DNA from: Nostoc sp. JL33
Lineage (GTDB): Bacteria; Cyanobacteriota; Cyanobacteriia; Cyanobacteriales; Nostocaceae
Assembly: GCF_017114985.1 (NCBI RefSeq)
Contig: NZ_JABXKP010000038.1
Span: 76,736 to 140,735 of the forward strand
DNA: 64,000 nt
Reading direction: 5' to 3'
Shown: positions 10,816 through 19,627 of the stretch, piece after piece
How the letters are laid out: each line of letters begins with the position of its first letter
How positions within the stretch are numbered: the stretch's first letter is position 1
The notes under the pieces: model-generated
The model's input: the letters and a program-made list of their open reading frames with translations, nothing else
Told to the model about the DNA's origin: nothing
Database searches by the model: none
Translations under genes and position numbers: made by a program

Positions 10816-12261
10816 ATGGCTCCTCCTCACCTTACACTTTCGCCAGAGTTACTGGCGAAAGCTTTTCCCTTCCACTTTGCCTTTAACCGTAATCGGGAAA
10901 TTGTACAAGCTGGTGATGTTTTCGGGCGCATTTGTCCTGAACCGCTAGTTGGTAAATTGATTGAGCAGCATTTCCAGATTAATCGTCCAAAAATTTTGGT
11001 CGATTTTGATGCTATTACTAAACAGTCCCGCGCTCTGTTCATATTAGAGTTTATCCACAATGGAATGCATCTCAAGGGTCAGATGATGTATCAACCAGAG
11101 CAGGAGGTAATATTTTTTTTAGGTTCTCCCTGGATTACAGATACAACTAGCCTGGCTCCTCTGGGTATCAAACTCAAAGACTTTGCAATTCACGACCCAA
11201 TTGTTGATTTCCTGTTTCTACTGCAAGCTCAGAATACTGCTTTGGTTGATGCCAAAAAGTTAACAAGTGAACTGAAACAGCAAAGGGCACAACTACAGAG
11301 TGCGCTACAAATGAAGGAGAATTTAGCGGAAGCTGAAGCTCAGTCTAAAAAATTGGAAAAATCCCTCCGGGAGCTACAGCAAACTCAAGCCCAATTAGTC
11401 CAGGCTGAGAAAATGTCCAGTCTGGGACAGTTAGTTGCAGGAGTTGCTCACGAAATTAACAATCCTGTTAACTTTATTTACGGAAATTTGAAATATGCAA
11501 AGGATTATACGCAGTGTTTGCTGAACCTTGTGCATCTTTACCAGCAATTTTATACCAATCCTGTACCAAAAATTCAAGAATACATTAAGGAAATTGAGTT
11601 AGATTTTTTACTAGATGATTTGCCCAAAATCCTAAATTCGATGGAAGTAGGAGCCGAACGAATTTCTGAAATTGTCTTGTCCCTGCGGAATTTCTCTCGT
11701 CTTGATGAAGCGGAAAAGAAAAGAGTTGATATTCACCAGGGACTGGATAGTACTTTGCTGATTTTACAGAGTCGCTTCAAGAATAGTCTTGATCATCCTG
11801 GGATCAAAGTAGTGAAAAACTATGGAAATTTACCTTTAGTAGATTGCTACCCTGGCCAACTCAATCAAGTATTCATGAATATTATCAGTAATGCAATCGA
11901 TGCGCTCGATGACTATGATAGTAAACGCCCGATCGCAGAAATTGACGCTAATCCTAATAAAATTACAATTACTACGGAAGTCATCGAAACCAAATGTGTT
12001 ATCCGAATTGCTGATAATGGTTCAGGAATAACAGAAGCAGTTAAGGAACGACTATTTGATCCATTTTTCACAACTAAGCCTGTAGGTAAGGGTACAGGCT
12101 TAGGTTTATCAATTAGCTATCAGATTGTAGTTGAAAAACATGGGGGAACACTCAAATGTGTATCAGAACCTGGACAAGGGACTGAGTTCTGGATTGAAAT
12201 TCCTCTATCTATGGAAAGGCAAGCAGTTAATTACGTCAAATCATTAAGTTTAATTAAATAA
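10816..12261 (+). CDS. H-NOX-associated sensor histidine kinase
   Basis: A 481-residue kinase that partners the H-NOX protein encoded just upstream. The N-terminal 150 residues match the haem-NO-binding-associated (HNOBA) domain found in H-NOX partners and guanylate cyclases, and begin with the family-like F-P-F-H-F-A-F-N-R. A coiled coil spans about 155-200. The phospho-acceptor is H212 in V-A-H-E-I-N-N-P-V-N, and the ATPase domain shows N-A-I-D-A-L, D-N-G-S-G-I and G-T-G-L-G-L-S boxes. There are no membrane segments, so it acts in the cytoplasm. No response regulator is adjacent; its target is unknown. Confidence 0.94.
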   Translation: MAPPHLTLSPELLAKAFPFHFAFNRNREIVQAGDVFGRICPEPLVGKLIEQHFQINRPKILVDFDAITKQSRALFILEFIHNGMHLKGQMMYQPEQEVIFFLGSPWITDTTSLAPLGIKLKDFAIHDPIVDFLFLLQAQNTALVDAKKLTSELKQQRAQLQSALQMKENLAEAEAQSKKLEKSLRELQQTQAQLVQAEKMSSLGQLVAGVAHEINNPVNFIYGNLKYAKDYTQCLLNLVHLYQQFYTNPVPKIQEYIKEIELDFLLDDLPKILNSMEVGAERISEIVLSLRNFSRLDEAEKKRVDIHQGLDSTLLILQSRFKNSLDHPGIKVVKNYGNLPLVDCYPGQLNQVFMNIISNAIDALDDYDSKRPIAEIDANPNKITITTEVIETKCVIRIADNGSGITEAVKERLFDPFFTTKPVGKGTGLGLSISYQIVVEKHGGTLKCVSEPGQGTEFWIEIPLSMERQAVNYVKSLSLIK

Positions 12262-12855
12262 ATAGCCTCAGAATCCGGCTTATTTTTTGAGCGATCGCTC
12301 TTAGCTCGACTTTATCCGACAAAAACTCTCGCTTTTTGGCAAATACTTTTTCCGCACCATAGATTATCGATGAAACTCAAAAAGTAAAACTACTGTCCCG
12401 CACATGTTTCAGCGTTAGATTTTGGGTTTGACAAAAATGGATAAAGTCGCTCTTAACTATCTCATTCAGGAATTACCAATACTTAATTTAAAGTAAGTCA
12501 TTTATCCAAAAATTATAGTATAAAAAAAACACCTTGTAATTGCTGAGTAGCGATGCCAACTCTACCAGACGCACTGTTAGGTCGGTGGGCATAGCGATGC
12601 CAACTCTTCTCCCAAGGGGAGACGCTACGCGAAGGAGACGCTACGCGTAGCTTGCTTCCACGTTCGCGTAGCGTCCCGCAGGGAAGTGGTACGGCGGGCA
12701 TGGCCAACGCAATTTGCCAGAAATGTTGAACTAGCGGTGTATTGGAGTTGACAACTTTAAGATTTATGGTTGTAAAGCCTACTTATAAGTTATAAGTTAT
12801 GATTTATGAGTTTTATTTTTAACTCCTAATTCCTAACTTTTTACCTGTACTGATC
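12262..12855. other. Gap rich in Nostoc palindromic repeats
   Basis: 594 bases without a gene. The phrase GCGATGCCAACTCT occurs twice (about 12551 and 12595), and 12610-12690 is a cluster of palindromic units around GAGACGCTACGCG and CGCGTAGCGTC. The same type of unit recurs inside aroB at about 34495-34537 and in the gaps at about 20997-21028 and 42725-42770. The last 100 bases before ftsW are AT-rich and probably hold its promoter. Confidence 0.7.
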
Positions 12856-14058
12856 GTGAATCTACGCCGTCTGATTCCAATTTTTGATATTTCCGTTTCC
12901 AACTGGGCATTAGAAGCGCGGTTATTGCGGTGGTTAACATTGATTTGGCTGTTCGCTGGGTTAATCATGCTATTTTCAGCATCCTATCCCGTCGCTGACG
13001 CCCGTCAACATGATGGGTTGTACTACTTTAAGCGTCAACTGCTTTGGGTGTTAGTTTCCTTAATCGGATTCAATATTATTGTTAATTTGCCGTTGCAGAA
13101 AATTTTGGGACTATCCCATTGGTTTTTGTTGCTGTTTTTGGGGTTAATTTTTGTCACACTGATCCCAGGATTGGGAAAAAAGGCTTTTGATGCAGCGCGT
13201 TGGATAGCGATCGGGCCAATTCCGATTCAACCTTCAGAATTAATTAAACCCTTTTTGGTGCTACAAAGTGCGCGGCTTTTTGGTCAGTGGGAACGAATCA
13301 GTTGGCGGGTTCGCTTGGCTTGGTTGGGTATTTTCGGTCTGGTACTTTTAGGAATTCTTGCTCAACCTAACTTGAGTACAACAGCACTTTGCGGTATGAC
13401 TATTTGGCTAATTGCTTTAGCATCTGGCTTACCTTACAAGTACCTGGGAGGAACAGCAATTGGCGGAGTCATGTTGGCAATACTCAGTATTAGTATTAAA
13501 GAGTATCAGCGTAAGCGGGTGATGTCATTCCTCAATCCGTGGGCGGATGCTACAGGAGATGGCTACCAGTTGGTGCAAAGTTTACTAGCCGTGGGTTCTG
13601 GTAGAACTTGGGGTTCAGGATATGGGCTTTCTCAACAAAAGCTGTTTTATTTACCAATTCAGGATACCGATTTTATTTTTGCCGTGTTCGCTGAAGAGTT
13701 TGGCTTTGTTGGCAGTATGGTGTTGTTAGCACTTTTAGCTACATTCGCCACTCTTGGATTAATTGTGGCGCTGAAGGCTAAAAATACAGTACATCGATTA
13801 GTAGCGATCGGCGTGACGATTTTGATGGTAGGACAATCATTGCTCCACATCGGTGTTGCTACAGGTTCTTTACCGACTACTGGCTTACCTTTGCCCATGT
13901 TTAGTTATGGTGGTAATTCCATGATTGCCAGCTTAATCGCTGCTGGGTTGCTGATTCGGGTAGCACGCGAGAGTAGTGAAGCTGAGGTAGTACCGTTGCG
14001 GAAACCCTTGTTGGAAAATGGGCGCAGACGCCGGGGTTTTCAAAAAAATAGGAATTGA
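12856..14058 (+). CDS. ftsW: FtsW/RodA family lipid II polymerase (SEDS protein)
   Basis: A 400-residue inner-membrane protein with about ten membrane segments. SEDS proteins polymerise peptidoglycan glycan strands together with a class B penicillin-binding protein. Family marks are A-R-W-I-A-I-G-P-I-P-I-Q-P-S-E-L-I-K near residues 114-131, the R-K-R-V-M-S-F-L-N-P-W stretch near 219, and G-L-P-L-P-M-F-S-Y-G-G-N-S near 340-352. Start is a GTG at 12856. The choice of FtsW over RodA rests on overall similarity and is less certain than the family. No cell-wall genes are adjacent; murA is 13 kb away. Confidence 0.88.
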   Translation: MNLRRLIPIFDISVSNWALEARLLRWLTLIWLFAGLIMLFSASYPVADARQHDGLYYFKRQLLWVLVSLIGFNIIVNLPLQKILGLSHWFLLLFLGLIFVTLIPGLGKKAFDAARWIAIGPIPIQPSELIKPFLVLQSARLFGQWERISWRVRLAWLGIFGLVLLGILAQPNLSTTALCGMTIWLIALASGLPYKYLGGTAIGGVMLAILSISIKEYQRKRVMSFLNPWADATGDGYQLVQSLLAVGSGRTWGSGYGLSQQKLFYLPIQDTDFIFAVFAEEFGFVGSMVLLALLATFATLGLIVALKAKNTVHRLVAIGVTILMVGQSLLHIGVATGSLPTTGLPLPMFSYGGNSMIASLIAAGLLIRVARESSEAEVVPLRKPLLENGRRRRGFQKNRN

Positions 14059-14093
14059 GCTAACAAAAGCTTTTTGCAGGAATTAAATAGATT

Positions 14094-14939
14094 ATGAAAG
14101 ACCTAAAACAAACAATAATCAGCTACTCCAGCAGAGACCTCGAACAGCGCAAAAATTGGTATTCTCCAGCAGCAGAAGCTTACAATAAGGCAAGACCCCA
14201 CTATCCTAAAGATTTGATTGAGCAAGTTGTGGAAGTTGCTCAACTCTCCACTGACTCAAAAATTCTGGAAGTTGGATGTGGCCCTGGAACTGCAACGGTA
14301 GCGTTCGCTCCGTTGGGTTGCTCTATAATCTGCTTAGAACCAAACCCAGATTTTTTCCAGTTAGCTCAACAGAATTGTCAACCGTATTCCCATGTAGAGA
14401 TTCACAACACATCTTTTGAAGAGTGGAAACTCAAGCCATTTGAATTTGATGCCGTCTTAGCAGCGAGTTCTTTTCATTGGATATCACCAGAAGTTGGATA
14501 TCCAAAAGCAGCGAATGCCCTAAAAGAGAATGGCTACCTGATTTTGTTGTGGAATAAGGAACTTCAACCTAGCTACGAAGTGTATCAAAGCTTATCGCAA
14601 GTCTATCAACTACATACTCCATCTCTTGACCGATATGAAGGCCAAGAAACTCAAGAATATATCTTGAGACAATTAGGAAGTATGGCCATTGATTCGGGAA
14701 AATTCAAAGACTTGATATCTGGACAAGTTATATCAGAAGTAACTTATACTGTTGATGAATATTTAACACTTTTGAACACTTACTCGCCATACATAAAATT
14801 AGATCCACATAACAAAGAGTCTTTATTTTCGGGGTTGAGGCATCGCATAGAAGATGATTTTGGAGGCAGTCTTCAACTTTCATATATCTCTGCTTTTCAC
14901 ATCGGACAAAAAGTTATCTCAGAGGTAAGGGAGTCTTAA
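14094..14939 (+). CDS. Class I SAM-dependent methyltransferase
   Basis: A 281-residue methyltransferase. The SAM-binding motif I is I-L-E-V-G-C-G-P-G-T-A-T near residues 58-69, with the acidic residue of motif II in C-L-E-P-N-P about 20 residues later, and a Methyltransf_11-like F-D-A-V-L-A-A-S-S-F-H-W stretch near 119-130. The F-H-W-I-S-P signature occurs in methyltransferases acting on small molecules. The substrate is not predictable. It follows ftsW by 35 bases and could be co-transcribed, but there is no functional link. Confidence 0.88.
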   Translation: MKDLKQTIISYSSRDLEQRKNWYSPAAEAYNKARPHYPKDLIEQVVEVAQLSTDSKILEVGCGPGTATVAFAPLGCSIICLEPNPDFFQLAQQNCQPYSHVEIHNTSFEEWKLKPFEFDAVLAASSFHWISPEVGYPKAANALKENGYLILLWNKELQPSYEVYQSLSQVYQLHTPSLDRYEGQETQEYILRQLGSMAIDSGKFKDLISGQVISEVTYTVDEYLTLLNTYSPYIKLDPHNKESLFSGLRHRIEDDFGGSLQLSYISAFHIGQKVISEVRES

Positions 14940-15316
14940 ATGGGCTATTGCTAGGTGGGAGAGTAGGTGGAATTGGGTTAATGCTATCGCTGTCATTATT
15001 GGCAGTTACCTCAGATGAGATAGGAGTATCACCTGGACGAAAGGCTAGCATTAATAACACTTTTTTCCATGCTATTATTTATAATATTTTATTACTTTGG
15101 ATGGCTAAGATTATGAAAAAATTAATATCTGCAAAAACATCACAATAGTTCTTTTGGTTTGATTATTCAAATGTATATATTCAATATTGTGTAATAAATT
15201 TGTCAATTTATAAAAGTCATTTTCAGTAAAGCTATATATTCAAAACCAAATTGATCAATTGAATATCTGGCACGATCTCAACGAAACTTGAGAAACCGCG
15301 TTTATGGGCGAAAAAT

Positions 15317-15336
15317 CTGGGTGCATCCCAGTTTTT
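15317..15336 (+). terminator. Hairpin with T-run
   Basis: Stem CTGGG / CCCAG, loop TGCAT, followed by TTTTTATTTT and preceded by AAAAAT, so it could act in both directions. It is the first plausible terminator after the methyltransferase gene that ends at 14939. Confidence 0.6.
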
Positions 15337-15462
15337 ATTTTCCAACTAAGTCGAACGCTGCCTACCCCACAAGTATTAGTAATTTATTTGTTGGAAATCC
15401 CTTAATTAAAATTAGCGATCGCTATGGTGAGCGACCCTAAAGCACTTCTTCAAAACTCAAAT

Positions 15463-15489
15463 GGGTGGGCAAGATGCCCGCCCATTTTT
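15463..15489. terminator. GGGCAAGATGCCC-type hairpin
   Basis: GGGTGGGC / GCCCGCCC stem with an AAGAT loop, then ATTTTTG. One of four copies of this hairpin family in the window (also 22241, 34932 and 53908). Its position 40 bases behind the gene ending at 15531 fits a role as terminator between convergent genes. Confidence 0.6.
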
Positions 15490-15530
15490 GTTACCTTCTG
15501 ATTATTGTAAATTTTGGATAAGCCAATTGC

Positions 15531-16829
15531 TTATGACTGGTCTAACCGCCGTTGCCATTCAGCGTCAATTTGTGCAGAACGCTCAACTTCCTGGTCGAGT
15601 AAGTCAGTTTCGCTAGAATACACTAAATCTTCGTTGCCAATGACTTTTTCTGTTGCAAATTGTTGAGCATAGTCGATTTTTTGTTGCAAAGGTGCATCAG
15701 GACTTGCCAATAACCTTGCTCTGGAAATGCGATCGCGGTTGCGATCAACAATTTTGCGATTACGCCACCGAATCCAGAAATAACGCAATAACGGTATGCC
15801 TAAGAAACCTGCTCCGTAAGCCAATAGTAGCCAATAAATTCCTTGCACAAAACCGACAAAAGCTGCCAGATCACCTAATCGGGCGACAACTGTTCCATCT
15901 CTCAACAAACTTCCCAGTACTAAAGCACCAACAAAATTTAGTACACCCAACCCAGCACTCAGCATAATTTGCCCGGAACTTGCGCCACTAAAACGCCAGG
16001 GAAATTCCTCCAAGTGATCTGATATTGCATGACGGCGCTTTTTAACTGCACTCACCTGCAACTCTGGGAAGTAATAAACAATTTGCCCTTCTGGACTTAC
16101 CTCCGGTTGCCCATTAAATCGCGTCAGAACGGGCAGCATATAATCTTCGTACTCTCTTGTATATCCCTCGCCAATGTCATCCAAATATGGAGCAATTTGT
16201 TCCGCTACCACTGCACCACGGTTACTCCGAATCACCGTAGCAATTTCTTGCCAGCGACGTTCTTCTAAGTTGGCGTTAGGATTACCATCGCCAAACAAAA
16301 ACGAAAACACAGCTTCAAAGAAATTCAGATCGCTTTCTTGCCGCCTTTCACGTCGCCGTTCCTGGTAGTGGGCGTCATAATTTGGGCTAAGATACCAGAA
16401 TAAATTTGGAAAATAGAAGAACCCCCCACCACCAAAATTACTACCCCGATTGTTGCCGTTACGGTCTGAATTGGTAGAGGTAATAATAATGTAGATGGTA
16501 ACAGTTATCAGGACGATGGAAACTGTCAAGAAAATTCCAAAAGAAATGCGAATCAGGTAAAACAGAACACTCCAGACCTTTTTCCACCATTCCTGCAATC
16601 GTAACCGGAAGTATTTATTACGCAAAATTGCTCGAAAATTTGGTGGAAAAAGGTAAACTATATCACCGGAATCCGCTACCTGCAAATGTCCCCCAGCATC
16701 AGATGCCAGGGCTAACAAGCTTTGATTAGCTTCAGCGACATTCAATCCTGCCTGGGTTGCCACATCTCCAACGGTGACACGGTAACCCAGCTGTTCCACA
16801 GCTTGCATGATGGTGGGACTGGGAGCCAT
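15531..16829 (-). CDS. Conserved membrane protein of unknown function
   Basis: A 432-residue protein. The N-terminal 70 residues look like a winged-helix-type fold (D-V-A-T-Q-A-G-L-N-V-A-E-A-N) ending in D-I-V-Y-L-F-P. A membrane segment lies near 92-117, then a glycine/asparagine-rich loop and a second winged-helix-like unit (about 193-260) that ends in the matching Q-I-V-Y-Y-F-P. Two more membrane segments lie at about 290-350, followed by a charged C-terminal tail. The repeated I-V-Y-x-F-P ending suggests an internal duplication. Similar proteins are conserved in cyanobacteria; I know of no assigned function. Confidence 0.78.
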   Translation of the reverse strand: MAPSPTIMQAVEQLGYRVTVGDVATQAGLNVAEANQSLLALASDAGGHLQVADSGDIVYLFPPNFRAILRNKYFRLRLQEWWKKVWSVLFYLIRISFGIFLTVSIVLITVTIYIIITSTNSDRNGNNRGSNFGGGGFFYFPNLFWYLSPNYDAHYQERRRERRQESDLNFFEAVFSFLFGDGNPNANLEERRWQEIATVIRSNRGAVVAEQIAPYLDDIGEGYTREYEDYMLPVLTRFNGQPEVSPEGQIVYYFPELQVSAVKKRRHAISDHLEEFPWRFSGASSGQIMLSAGLGVLNFVGALVLGSLLRDGTVVARLGDLAAFVGFVQGIYWLLLAYGAGFLGIPLLRYFWIRWRNRKIVDRNRDRISRARLLASPDAPLQQKIDYAQQFATEKVIGNEDLVYSSETDLLDQEVERSAQIDAEWQRRLDQS

Positions 16830-17137
16830 TGCTCTCCTCTCCTGTTGAAACTTATTCCCGTTTTCTTAAGTATAAAGTTTTATTTTGAGCGGCTTGCCAG
16901 GGGCAGAAATAACAATTCAAAATTCAAAATAGTTTCAGACTCTTATTTAAACCGCAACTGTAGCAAGATCCGCGCAAGGTAACTAAGCCAAGTCGGAGCC
17001 ACTCAGCCTCCGAGCTACGTGTTGACGTTGCGGGTCTTAAAACCTTTAATCTACGATAAACCAACAAATAACCTGACACGCAACATGTTATAATTATTTG
17101 CTTCAGCTTGGTTAACCAGCAAATTTTCTGCTCAAAT

Positions 17138-17617
17138 ATGGTTCAGTACACTCTCGCTCAAAGCCCAGAAATTCTCCTTACTGTTTCTGGAAAAGATTCA
17201 GCCAAAGCCCGTGACAAAGCAATGGATCAGTTGATGGAACTGATGGATGCAGGTAAGCTACCCACGGAACTGGAAGAAGGATTTAGCCCTCAACAATTAA
17301 TTGAGGTTAAAGAGTCAACTATTGATACTGCTAGCGGTGAGGATACGATCACACAAGCTGTCCAGGTTCTGAGTAACCTGGCCACGCTCAAGCTGAAAGT
17401 TCAAGAATCACGATCTGAAGCCTTGGAAATTCGCAAAGCAGTTGATGTTCTGTTCACGGACGATTCGGTGACAGAAGAGGAAATTACTCGACTCAAAGAA
17501 GGTTTTAAAGTTCTCAAAAATTTTGCTCAAGCTAATGTGCGTTACCAGGAAGCGCGATCTAAAGCAGAACAGGCTCGGCAGACTCTGGATCAAGCTCTCA
17601 AATCGCCTGACAAGTAA
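17138..17617 (+). CDS. Conserved cyanobacterial coiled-coil protein
   Basis: A 159-residue soluble protein from the ATG at 17138 (M-V-Q-Y-T-L-A-Q-S-P-E). The longer frame from 17108 adds ten residues of unlikely sequence. The first half has a short beta-rich stretch (I-L-L-T-V-S-G-K-D-S-A-K-A-R-D-K-A) and the second half is strongly helical with heptad spacing. No enzyme motif is visible. It is transcribed divergently from the membrane-protein gene across about 308 bases, which contain A/T-rich short repeats and probably both promoters. I do not recognise a functional family. Confidence 0.65.
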   Translation: MVQYTLAQSPEILLTVSGKDSAKARDKAMDQLMELMDAGKLPTELEEGFSPQQLIEVKESTIDTASGEDTITQAVQVLSNLATLKLKVQESRSEALEIRKAVDVLFTDDSVTEEEITRLKEGFKVLKNFAQANVRYQEARSKAEQARQTLDQALKSPDK

Positions 17618-17783
17618 CATTTACAAAATTAGATGCATTTAGACGCATCTTAAACAATTCGCAATTCGCAATTACGTTTTGTAACCGGGATTTTACATTA
17701 GGCGTTCAATTCGTGCTGCCGTCATTAGGCAGGGGAATTAAACCCTTAAACTTTGTTAAAAATGTAATTAATTAAATACTCTA

Positions 17784-17809
17784 AAAGACAGGCTGTTGTG
17801 CCTGTCTTT
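17784..17809 (-). terminator. Hairpin downstream of tRNA-Gln
   Basis: Perfect ten-base stem AAAGACAGGC / GCCTGTCTTT with a six-base loop. On the minus strand it lies just after the 3' end of the tRNA and is followed by TTTTAGAGTATTT, so it probably ends the tRNA transcript. Confidence 0.7.
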
Positions 17810-17816
17810 AGATTTA

Positions 17817-17888
17817 CTGGGGCGCTAGGATTCGAACCCAGGAATGGCGAGACCAAAACCCGCTGCCTTACCACTTGGCGACGCCCCA
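17817..17888 (-). tRNA. tRNA-Gln (anticodon TTG)
   Basis: On the minus strand the sequence folds as a complete 72-base tRNA. The acceptor stem is TGGGGCG / CGCCCCA with discriminator G, typical of bacterial tRNA-Gln. The D arm is GCCAAGTGGTAAGGC, the anticodon arm is GCGGG-TTTTGGT-CTCGC with TTG in the loop, and the T arm contains GGTTCGAATCC. The 3' CCA is not encoded. Confidence 0.97.
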
Positions 17889-18178
17889 ACGACTTTACTC
17901 TAGTTAATATAACACTTAGTCCTGGGTTAATGTCAAGTAGTTTAATAGCTGATTTCAGATAATCGGTTTTTACAGCAGGACATTAATTGGTCAGAACCGT
18001 TGTACTTAGACTATTTCATCACTTTGGAGTGAACCCTTGAATCAACGTTTGGCTGTATCCTCGAACTCATGTTAATTTATCCGATAGTGATCAAACGTTA
18101 ACGGACAAAATTGTGCGATCGCAATTCCTTTGGATCTAAAATCTGCTTTACTTGATGATCAACGCCTTCGGGGACACA

Positions 18179-19366
18179 CTATTTATTTTTATTGATGACT
18201 TGTTGGTAAATTGTCATTAACTGCTGATAATTAGCTTCAGGAGCATACTTAGTCTCATAAACCTGGCGAGCATTTTTGCCCATAGTTCTCATAGCTTCAG
18301 GATGAGTGGTTGCCCATTCTATTTTGGCTGCTATATCCGTATGATTACCTGCTTCAAAATGTAACCCAGTTACTCCATCCTCGACAATTTCTACCATACT
18401 ACCTAATTTGGACACCACTACGGGTAGACCGCAGGCAAAAGCTTCAGCGATAGTTAAGGGAAAACCCTCGTACCAAATGGAAGGAAATACTAAAAACCGT
18501 GCATTTTGCATTAGTGCCAACACTGTTGGCTTATCCTGAAAGCCTAAAAATTCGATGAAATTTTCGGAACGGGTATTTTTAATCTGTTGCTGTAACTTTT
18601 GGCGGCAAGGGCCATCACCGACAATTTTTAGTGGTGTGCATAACTTCTTTTGTACATAGGCATCAATTAAAACAGAAACTCCCTTTTCTTCAGACAATCT
18701 ACCAACAAAAAGTAAGTAGTCACTATGTTCACCATTTTGGTTTCGAGAATCTGGAGCAAACACAAAATTAGGTTTGATGTACAACTTTTCTGCCGGCAGT
18801 CCAGCCTGTAACATTTTGTCTTTTTGAAATTGGGTAAAGACAATATAAGCATCTACCTGTTCTTGCCAAGTACCACGCAACCGATGCCAGCTGTTCATTG
18901 CCGCTATAACCGAGCTTTGTAGACGTGAGTCGCGGTAGCAGCCATGTACAACACTAGACCACGGCACTGTTTGTCCAAAGCAATCCACACAAACCTTTGC
19001 ATTTCTAAAAGGCATTGCTTTGGGACAAGCAAGCCGATAGTTGTGAAGAGTTTGGACAATACTTAGCCCATACTCCCGACAAGCATCATATATGGAAGGA
19101 GAGAGTAGAGGAAAAAAGTTATGTACATGGACGACATCAGGGCGGAGTTGGGAAATTTTGATCCGAACTTGTTGTTTTCCTGAATATGAGTAAATTGCAT
19201 TAATAGCAGTTGTAACTTTATCACAGGTATTTTTAATGTCACGATTACTGACTTCCAGTAAAGATACGTGATGATCATTCGCTTTCAGTAAGGATTGTTC
19301 AGCTTTTACTACTCCATCCTCACCGCCTGCAAGTCGATAACGGTTATGTATCAACAGCACTTTCAT
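18179..19366 (-). CDS. Glycosyltransferase family 4
   Basis: A 395-residue GT-B fold transferase. The N-terminal half has the D-V-V-H-V-H-N-F-F-P acceptor-side motif. The C-terminal half has L-F-V-G-R-L-S-E-E-K-G near 225-235 and the donor-binding E-x7-E motif in Y-E-G-F-P-L-T-I-A-E near 312-321, followed by G-L-P-V-V. A cysteine pair in C-V-D-C-F-G near residue 126 resembles the zinc-like insert seen in some GT4 proteins. It probably transfers a nucleotide-activated sugar onto a polysaccharide or glycolipid. It is first from the left in a group of three glycosyltransferases on the same strand. Confidence 0.9.
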   Translation of the reverse strand: MKVLLIHNRYRLAGGEDGVVKAEQSLLKANDHHVSLLEVSNRDIKNTCDKVTTAINAIYSYSGKQQVRIKISQLRPDVVHVHNFFPLLSPSIYDACREYGLSIVQTLHNYRLACPKAMPFRNAKVCVDCFGQTVPWSSVVHGCYRDSRLQSSVIAAMNSWHRLRGTWQEQVDAYIVFTQFQKDKMLQAGLPAEKLYIKPNFVFAPDSRNQNGEHSDYLLFVGRLSEEKGVSVLIDAYVQKKLCTPLKIVGDGPCRQKLQQQIKNTRSENFIEFLGFQDKPTVLALMQNARFLVFPSIWYEGFPLTIAEAFACGLPVVVSKLGSMVEIVEDGVTGLHFEAGNHTDIAAKIEWATTHPEAMRTMGKNARQVYETKYAPEANYQQLMTIYQQVINKNK

Positions 19367-19627
19367 GCAGTTAACTCTCTGAATAGTGGAACGAAAGAAC
19401 CAACTAGTAGATCATGCAAAGCAATTACACCCTGATTTACAGTAGTTTTACTGTTCTATAGCCAGTTATTCTACAATCCGTGACACTACAGCCAATTTTC
19501 GATGGAATTTAATTAGTTTTTTATGTATGCTACCACTTCTGAGGGAAGCTCCTACCAGTATCGTAAAGGAGCTATTGAGAAGATATATACTATGAGGTTA
19601 TCACTAATCATCGCTAGAGCCATAGTT

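Larger units (their letters stand above)
14940..15530. other. Gap with two hairpin terminators
   Basis: 591 bases between convergent genes. I see no convincing gene. It contains a terminator-like hairpin at 15317-15336 and a palindromic hairpin at 15463-15489 (each listed separately), plus AT-rich sequence. Confidence 0.6.

Noticed and set aside
12513-12707. Open frame on the minus strand in the repeat cluster
   Set aside because: Composed of palindromic repeat units; no protein features.
14948-15148. 66-codon open frame behind the methyltransferase gene
   Set aside because: Starts at TTG without a ribosome site, with no recognisable composition or motif.
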